A stretch of DNA of 64,000 nt from Hallerella sp963656065 (GTDB lineage Bacteria; Fibrobacterota; Fibrobacteria; Fibrobacterales; Fibrobacteraceae): assembly GCA_963656065.1 (NCBI GenBank), contig CAVKGV010000004.1:1-64000 (forward strand), in the 5' to 3' direction. A program made the translations under genes and the position numbers. Shown in pieces: positions 59,401 through 64,000 of the stretch (its first letter is position 1; the number at the start of each line of letters is the position of its first letter). Below the pieces are notes generated by a model. That model worked only from the letters and a program-made list of their open reading frames with translations, made no database searches and had not been told where the DNA came from.

Positions 59401-61440
59401 ATGGTGAAGAGAATTCCGAAAACATTGCCGCCGGAAGGTATTTCCGAGGCGAAGGACGTAAATACTTTTTCCGCGTTTTGCGAGGTTTTCGTTCCGCTTT
59501 CTCCGAAAGTGTTTACTTACGGGATTTTGCCGGGAGAGTCGCTTTTGCGGGGAAGTGTCGTGTGGGTGCAGCTTGCGGGGCGAAAGCCTACGCTCGGCGT
59601 CGTGTCACGCCTACTTTCAGAACGTCCTTCGTTTCCAAGGGCGAAACCCGCGATTCCGCATGCGTCGGGATATGTTTTCGGGGAACGGTTCATGGAAAAG
59701 CTCGAATGGGTTTCCGCCTACTACATGGCGACGCCGATGCAGTCCCTGAATGTTTTTTTGCCCAGGGATTTCGGAGCGTATCTGGATGCGATGACCGCTT
59801 TTGCTGCAAAAGGACCTGATGAAATTACGCGACAAAAAATGTCAAACGAAAATCTTCCGCTGACAGACGAGCAGGCGAAAGCTTTCGAACGTCTTCGAAG
59901 TCTTCTGCTTGAACGCTCGGGATTTCGCGGCGCGCTTCTCCATGGAGTGACAGGAAGCGGAAAGACCCGGATTTATATGGAACTGGCAAAGCTTGCGCTT
60001 TCCGCCGGAAAAAAAACTCTGGTCCTTGTGCCGGAAATTGGTCTTGCCCCGCAGACGGCTTCGCGCTTTTCGGAATTTTTGGGGTTTGAAGTTCCCGTCA
60101 TCCACTCCGCGCTTTCCGCTCCGAAGAAACGGGCTGCCTGGGTTTCCATCCTTTCGGGAAAGGCTAGAATCGTCGTCGGAACGCGCAGCGCGATTCTCGC
60201 ACCGTTTGACTATGACCTGGTTATCTTGGACGAAGAACACGATGCCTCATACAAGCAGGAGGATTCCGCTCCGCGCTACCATGCGAGAAGTATCGCTTTG
60301 CACGAAGCGTATAAGTTCGGGGCGCTGGTCGTTTTGGGAAGTGCGACGCCATCGCTTGAAACTTTTTTCGCCGCGAAAAATGGAAACTTGGAATATCTCG
60401 TCCTCTCGAAGCGTGCGACGGAGATGAAACTGCCGGAAGTCCGCATTGTCGATATGAAGAAAAAGGCCCGCTTGCAGGATTCTTCGCTTCTTCTTTCGAG
60501 CGAATTGCGGGAAGCCCTTTCGGAAACCGTGGAACGCGGCGACCAGGCGATTGTCCTGATGAACCGCCGCGGATATTCCAAGGTGCGGCTTTGCGCGGAA
60601 TGCGGCGAACCGCTCTCCTGCCCGGATTGCAAGGTTCCGTTGGTCTATCACAAGCAATATGGCGGGCTTCTGTGCCATTACTGCGGAAAACTCCTTCCGC
60701 TTGGCGTGAAATGTCCTTCTTGCGGATCTTCGGAATTTGAATTTGCCGGAGGCGCAATCGAAAAGCTCGAAGAGGAAATTGCGGAATGGGTTCCCACGGC
60801 GAAAGTTGTCAGGATGGACAGGGATACGACGGCAAACGTGGGCGCTGCGGAGCGAATCCTTTCCGATTTTCGGGAAAAAAAGTTTTCCGTTCTCCTCGGC
60901 ACGCAAATCGTGGCGAAGGGCCACGATTTTCCGAACGTCCAGCTGGTGGGCGTCGTGGGCGCCGATTCCGGCGCCGGCGTGCCTGATTTTCGTTCGGGCG
61001 AGAAACTCTTTGAACTTCTGAGCCAGACTTCGGGTCGCGCCGGGCGTGCGCGGGTCGGTGGGAGGGTCATCTTGCAGACGAACAATCCCGACGACCCGAT
61101 TATCCGGTTTGCCGTTTCGCACGACTACCTGGGTTTTGCGCGGGATGAATTGGCAGCCCGGTTCGAAGCGCACTATCCGCCGTATTCAAAAATTGCGACG
61201 ATTGAACTCGGACACAAAAATCCCGAGCTTTTGGAAAAGCGTTCCCAAATTTTTGCCGACGAACTGTCGAAAAATTCCCGGCTGGAAATTCTCGGACCCG
61301 TTGACGCCTACATTTCGCCGTTGCGCGAGACTTATTGGAAACACATCCTTGTCAAGGCGAATCGTTCATCCGATATCCGCCGCGCCATTTCGGATTTGCC
61401 GTCGGACATTGAAATTCGCGTGAATATCGATCCGATGTGA
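59401..61440 (+). CDS. priA: Primosomal replication-restart helicase
   Basis: A 679-residue superfamily 2 helicase. An N-terminal 3'-DNA-binding domain precedes Walker A GVTGSGKTRIYME near residue 183 and the DEEH box near 276. Eight cysteines (CAEC, CPDC, CHYC, CPSC, residues about 400-440) bind two zincs in the strand-exchange loop. GTQIVAKGHDF and QTSGRAGRA complete the motor. PriA reloads DnaB at stalled forks. Length fits the short, about 680-residue form. Confidence 0.95.
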   Translation: MVKRIPKTLPPEGISEAKDVNTFSAFCEVFVPLSPKVFTYGILPGESLLRGSVVWVQLAGRKPTLGVVSRLLSERPSFPRAKPAIPHASGYVFGERFMEKLEWVSAYYMATPMQSLNVFLPRDFGAYLDAMTAFAAKGPDEITRQKMSNENLPLTDEQAKAFERLRSLLLERSGFRGALLHGVTGSGKTRIYMELAKLALSAGKKTLVLVPEIGLAPQTASRFSEFLGFEVPVIHSALSAPKKRAAWVSILSGKARIVVGTRSAILAPFDYDLVILDEEHDASYKQEDSAPRYHARSIALHEAYKFGALVVLGSATPSLETFFAAKNGNLEYLVLSKRATEMKLPEVRIVDMKKKARLQDSSLLLSSELREALSETVERGDQAIVLMNRRGYSKVRLCAECGEPLSCPDCKVPLVYHKQYGGLLCHYCGKLLPLGVKCPSCGSSEFEFAGGAIEKLEEEIAEWVPTAKVVRMDRDTTANVGAAERILSDFREKKFSVLLGTQIVAKGHDFPNVQLVGVVGADSGAGVPDFRSGEKLFELLSQTSGRAGRARVGGRVILQTNNPDDPIIRFAVSHDYLGFARDELAARFEAHYPPYSKIATIELGHKNPELLEKRSQIFADELSKNSRLEILGPVDAYISPLRETYWKHILVKANRSSDIRRAISDLPSDIEIRVNIDPM

Positions 61441-61499
61441 TCTTTCGTTTTGCGGACGTCTATGTTTCGCCTGCCTGGGTAATGACATTTAAAACAAAA

Positions 61500-61521
61500 A
61501 GGTCGGCTTCTTGGCCGACCT
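61500..61521 (-). terminator. Intrinsic terminator of the outer-membrane protein gene
   Basis: AGGTCGGC and GCCGACCT pair around a six-base loop; on the minus strand TTTTTG follows. It lies 21 bases beyond the stop at 61543. Confidence 0.8.
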
Positions 61522-61542
61522 CTTGGAACATTTTAAAAAAAC

Positions 61543-62286
61543 TTAAAAGTTGTAGGAAAAGTTGACTTCGATGCCTACAGCGTCGCCGTCGAGATGGTTG
61601 CTGGAATCGCCGGAGCGGACTTTGAGCTTTCCGTCAACGGACATTTCTCCATTGATGGCGTAGGCGGCTCCGAGCCAGAGGCGGATGCTGTTGTCGCCCG
61701 CGTTGCCTTCCCAGTTCCCGCTTTCATCGTCGGTGAGCTTGTATTTGAGTTCCAGCCCGACGAGCGGGGTGAGACCGTAATCGGGAATTGTGTAGCCGAG
61801 TTCCGCGGCGAGGTTTACGACAAGGCCCGGTTCAAAATCGTGGCGCTTAAATCCCCAGTAAACACCGGCTTCGGTGCCGAGGGCGAGGTTCGGGACTATT
61901 TCCTGCGAAAACTGCCCGCCGAGGGTGATGCCCAGACGGTCGCTCACGTCGTTGCTTCCGATGGGGAGGTTCAGATCTAGGAACAGATTCACGATTGGCA
62001 TGATGGCGTAGCGCGCGCCCAAAGTCAGATCGGTGAATCCCGCACCGTCGGAACCGCTGGTTTCCCAGGACTGGTAGCCAAAGGACTGGAGCGAAAGTTC
62101 CAGGTTCGGCATGAGAATGTAGCGGGCGCTGACGTTCAGTCCCCATTGGGACCACGGATCGTCGGAATCGTAAAAGAACTGCCCCGTGACGGTTCCCTTG
62201 CCGGCTTCGGGAAGCTGGTAATAATCCCAAGTGGCGAAGCTCGAAGTGGCAACGAGCAAGGCCGCAATCGCAATTTTCTTGAACAT
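61543..62286 (-). CDS. Porin-like outer-membrane beta-barrel protein
   Basis: A 247-residue protein with signal peptide MFKKIAIAALLVATSSFA (residues 1-18). The mature part is an alternating amphipathic beta pattern throughout (LTLGARYAIMPIVNLFLDLNLPIG, LGTEAGVYWGFKRHDFEPG, IRLWLGAAYAIN) ending with the C-terminal phenylalanine (VNFSYNF) recognised by the BAM machine. GGAG lies before the ATG at 62286; the frame extended to 62316 has none. Role unknown. It stands alone with its own terminator. Confidence 0.75.
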   Translation of the reverse strand: MFKKIAIAALLVATSSFATWDYYQLPEAGKGTVTGQFFYDSDDPWSQWGLNVSARYILMPNLELSLQSFGYQSWETSGSDGAGFTDLTLGARYAIMPIVNLFLDLNLPIGSNDVSDRLGITLGGQFSQEIVPNLALGTEAGVYWGFKRHDFEPGLVVNLAAELGYTIPDYGLTPLVGLELKYKLTDDESGNWEGNAGDNSIRLWLGAAYAINGEMSVDGKLKVRSGDSSNHLDGDAVGIEVNFSYNF

Positions 62287-62608
62287 GAAACATCTCCTGC
62301 TGTTTTGTTTTTGCAAAGATAGTTTTTAGTCGGCTTTCTGTTTAGACGTTGGGGCTTGCCTTGTGTGGGTTTTCCGCTGTGCTGCCGTCTTGTTCTTTGC
62401 CGTGTCAAACGGAAAAAGAAAACGTCCTTCGAGTACGCAGCCCGAGGAACCCGGATCGCATTTTTTGTGGCGCTTCCGGCAAAAGTTTTCCGACAAGAAT
62501 CGACATTCCCAACTCATGCGTTAAAGATAGAATCAGGAAGGGAAAATTCAAGTCCGCGGCAGTCATTCCCCGCTGATTCCTAATTCCTAAATTCTAAATT
62601 GCAGAAAG
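62287..62608. other. 322-base intergenic stretch between divergent genes
   Basis: It holds the promoters of the flanking divergent genes, including two TAAATT-type boxes at 62587-62600 just before rsgA. Short frames exist on both strands but have no ribosome sites and poor composition. No structured RNA was recognised. Confidence 0.5.
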
Positions 62609-63718
62609 ATGAATGAACTAGATGGTGAACAGGAAGAACGTTCTGCGCGGCAGTTCCGGCGCGATGCCCGGGCGAGGCGCGTAAACACGATGGAAATGTG
62701 GAAGCGCGGAACATTGGATGACCGCCCTGTCAGGGAACGCTGGAGCCGGGAATTCAAAAAGCCGAAAGTCAAGAAAATCAAGGACCCGTCCGAAAAGTTC
62801 GCCGCGGAAGATTCCGTGGAAGGGCTAGTGCTCGGCGTTCACCGCAGAACGTGCGTTGTACAAATTTCTCCGGGAAAAATTGTCGATGCGACTTACCGGG
62901 CGGCGGTTGTCTGCGAACTCAAGGAATTTCCCGTCGTCGGGGATTCTGTACTTGTCGCTCGGGCGAAGGATGCGGAAGAGACCGCGCCTTACTCGCTTTT
63001 GAAAGTTCTTCCGCGAAAGTCGGCGCTTGTGCGTCCGGGGCCGAAGGACAAATCGAGGCGTGAACTGGTGCTCGCTGCAAACATCGACCAGGTCGTCGTC
63101 GTGTCGAGCGTGGCGGAGCCTCCCTTCAATTACGGCTTTGCGGATCGCTTTCTGCTTGCCGCGAATCTTTGCCATTTGCCGCTTGTCATGGTCTTGAACA
63201 AGACGGATCTCGCTTCGTCGATTCCGGAACGAGTCATGGATTTCGCTTCGATTGTAGATAAATTAATCTGTATCAGCTGCAAGTCCGGCGATGGTCTCGA
63301 TGCGCTTCGCGAAGTTCTCAAGGACAAGACTTCGGTGCTTTCGGGAAAAAGTGGAGTCGGAAAGTCGAGCCTTGTCAATGCGCTTGTCCCCGGTGCTGAA
63401 TTAATTGTCGGAAACGTCCGCGAGATCGACGGAAAGGGAAGACATACGACGACGTCTTCGAGCCTTTTTGCGCTTCCGTTCGGCGGACGGATTATCGACA
63501 CGCCGGGTATCCGTGAATTGGGAATTTTGGACGTTGAACCGCATGAACTGGCGAGAAATTTTCCGGGCTTTTTTGCGGACGATCTTTTTACATGTAGGTA
63601 CAACGACTGCATGCACATAAACGAACCGGGCTGCGACGTGATTTCCCGGGTCGATTCCGGCGAGATTCCGCGGGCGAGATACGAAAGCTACCTCCGAATT
63701 TTAAATTCCGGCAAGTAG
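62609..63718 (+). CDS. rsgA: Small ribosomal subunit biogenesis GTPase
   Basis: A 369-residue circularly permuted GTPase acting late in 30S assembly. An OB-fold (residues 70-150) precedes the GTPase motifs in the permuted order G4 NKTD (196-199), G1 GKSGVGKSS (246-254), G3 DTPG (297-300); the zinc site is C328, C333, H335, C341. The N-terminal 65 residues are an unusually long charged extension that could bind RNA. A TAAATT element lies eight bases before the ATG; no Shine-Dalgarno is clear. Confidence 0.95.
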   Translation: MNELDGEQEERSARQFRRDARARRVNTMEMWKRGTLDDRPVRERWSREFKKPKVKKIKDPSEKFAAEDSVEGLVLGVHRRTCVVQISPGKIVDATYRAAVVCELKEFPVVGDSVLVARAKDAEETAPYSLLKVLPRKSALVRPGPKDKSRRELVLAANIDQVVVVSSVAEPPFNYGFADRFLLAANLCHLPLVMVLNKTDLASSIPERVMDFASIVDKLICISCKSGDGLDALREVLKDKTSVLSGKSGVGKSSLVNALVPGAELIVGNVREIDGKGRHTTTSSSLFALPFGGRIIDTPGIRELGILDVEPHELARNFPGFFADDLFTCRYNDCMHINEPGCDVISRVDSGEIPRARYESYLRILNSGK

Positions 63719-63728
63719 TCAGAACGAA

Positions 63729-63756
63729 AAATTTCCCCATTGGCGGGAAATTTTTT
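63729..63756 (+). terminator. Intrinsic terminator after rsgA
   Basis: AAATTTCCC (63729-63737) pairs with GGGAAATTT (63745-63753) and is followed by T residues; the A run on the left would let it work for both strands. Confidence 0.75.
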
Positions 63757-63831
63757 GGCGAAAAAAGTATCCTGACGAAATGGCGTCTTTCCTGATGTTT
63801 TCCGTAAACAAAAAAACTATCAAAATATCCC

Positions 63832-63861
63832 TTGAAAATCGGAAAACTTTTTTCCTAAATT
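63832..63861 (+). promoter_or_regulatory. Promoter of the gene at the right edge
   Basis: TTGAAA at 63832-63837, an 18-base spacer and TAAATT at 63856-63861. It gives a leader of about 70 bases, long for this window. Confidence 0.55.
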
Positions 63862-63874
63862 GACGTGTCGAGTG

Positions 63875-63927
63875 ACGCGCAGTGTAACATCGTAAGACCA
63901 GTTGCAGTGCGCGTTTTTGTTTTTTTA
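63875..63927 (+). promoter_or_regulatory. Hairpin and T run in the leader of the last gene
   Basis: ACGCGCA (63875-63881) pairs perfectly with TGCGCGT (63908-63914) around a 26-base loop and is followed at once by TTTTTGTTTTTTT. It sits between the promoter and the ribosome site, so it could act as an attenuator or be the expression platform of an unknown regulatory RNA. Confidence 0.4.
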
Positions 63928-63938
63928 AAGAGGTAAAA

Positions 63939-64000
63939 ATGAACAAACATATTTTTTTTCTGCTTCTCATCGGATTCCTGTCGGCGTTTCCGCCGTGCGT
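63939..64000 (+). CDS. Start of a secreted protein, cut by the window edge
   Basis: Only the first 20 codons are present: MNKHIFFLLLIGFLSAFPPC, a typical signal peptide, possibly ending in a lipoprotein cysteine or in a standard cleavage site. AAAGAGG lies before the ATG, so this is a leadered gene with a ribosome site. Nothing can be said about the mature protein. Confidence 0.6.
   Translation, partial: MNKHIFFLLLIGFLSAFPPC

Noticed and set aside
62326..62517. A 63-codon minus-strand frame with a lysine-rich tail before rsgA
   Set aside because: It has no ribosome site or promoter, and the composition looks like chance in a short intergenic region.
1..64000. CRISPR arrays, tRNA or rRNA genes, intact insertion sequences
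   Set aside because: I looked for regular direct repeats, tRNA cloverleaf ends and transposase motifs and saw none. The inverted elements at 51020-51402 are neither regularly spaced nor separated by unique spacers of one size.

Overview
The window looks like a chromosomal stretch from a Fibrobacterota (Fibrobacter-like) bacterium. The evidence is a TIGR02147-type regulator (a family expanded in Fibrobacter), envelope proteins and lipoproteins with long poly-serine linkers, Bacteroidetes-like ParC/ParE, and many uncharacterised lipoproteins and outer-membrane proteins. Start codons often lie six bases after a TAnnnT hexamer with no Shine-Dalgarno, which suggests frequent leaderless transcription. 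Gram-negative envelope genes dominate. No rRNA, tRNA, CRISPR array or intact insertion sequence was recognised.

Layout. 1-1183: HNH endonuclease cut off from its upstream context. 1180-6183: giant acyl-CoA dehydratase activase-like protein, with a small hydrolase read divergently from it. 6238-8765: MarR regulator with promoter/operator, a MATE exporter broken by one frameshift, and a sugar O-acetyltransferase. 8855-13032 (minus): alanine/Na+ symporter and an lgt - penicillin-binding protein - orn operon. 13122-16440: fabF, an outer-membrane protein and the rpsF-rpsR-rplI ribosomal operon. 16602-17852: a serine-rich lipoprotein and the ruins of a second copy. 17991-24214: two DUF5683 envelope proteins, a DUF2279 protein, then gmd-rmd (GDP-D-rhamnose synthesis) facing a family-4 glycosyltransferase. 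24288-31447 (minus): parE-parC-nrnA-NERD/helicase operon.

31649-39207 is the accessory part: a coupled lipoprotein/JAMM-like pair, an orphan mosaic hsdS, a TPP-riboswitch-controlled cytX, a wrecked hicB, an intact HigB/HigA-like toxin-antitoxin pair, a phage tape-measure fragment, a zincin metallopeptidase fragment and several small orphan genes.

39333-50967 (minus) is a run of eleven closely spaced genes: an orphan protein, cysE, nth, three lipoproteins, two PEGA-domain proteins, an outer-membrane protein with TPR-like repeats, a DUF2156-acetyltransferase fusion and the TIGR02147 regulator. The central six genes look like an undescribed envelope assembly. 50968-51617 is a 650-base non-coding patch of nested inverted repeats. 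51618-64000 returns to mostly housekeeping genes: an omega-amidase-like hydrolase, TonB-receptor-like protein, VanX-type dipeptidase, tsaC/sua5, a DUF349 repeat protein, priA, an outer-membrane protein, rsgA and the start of a secreted protein.
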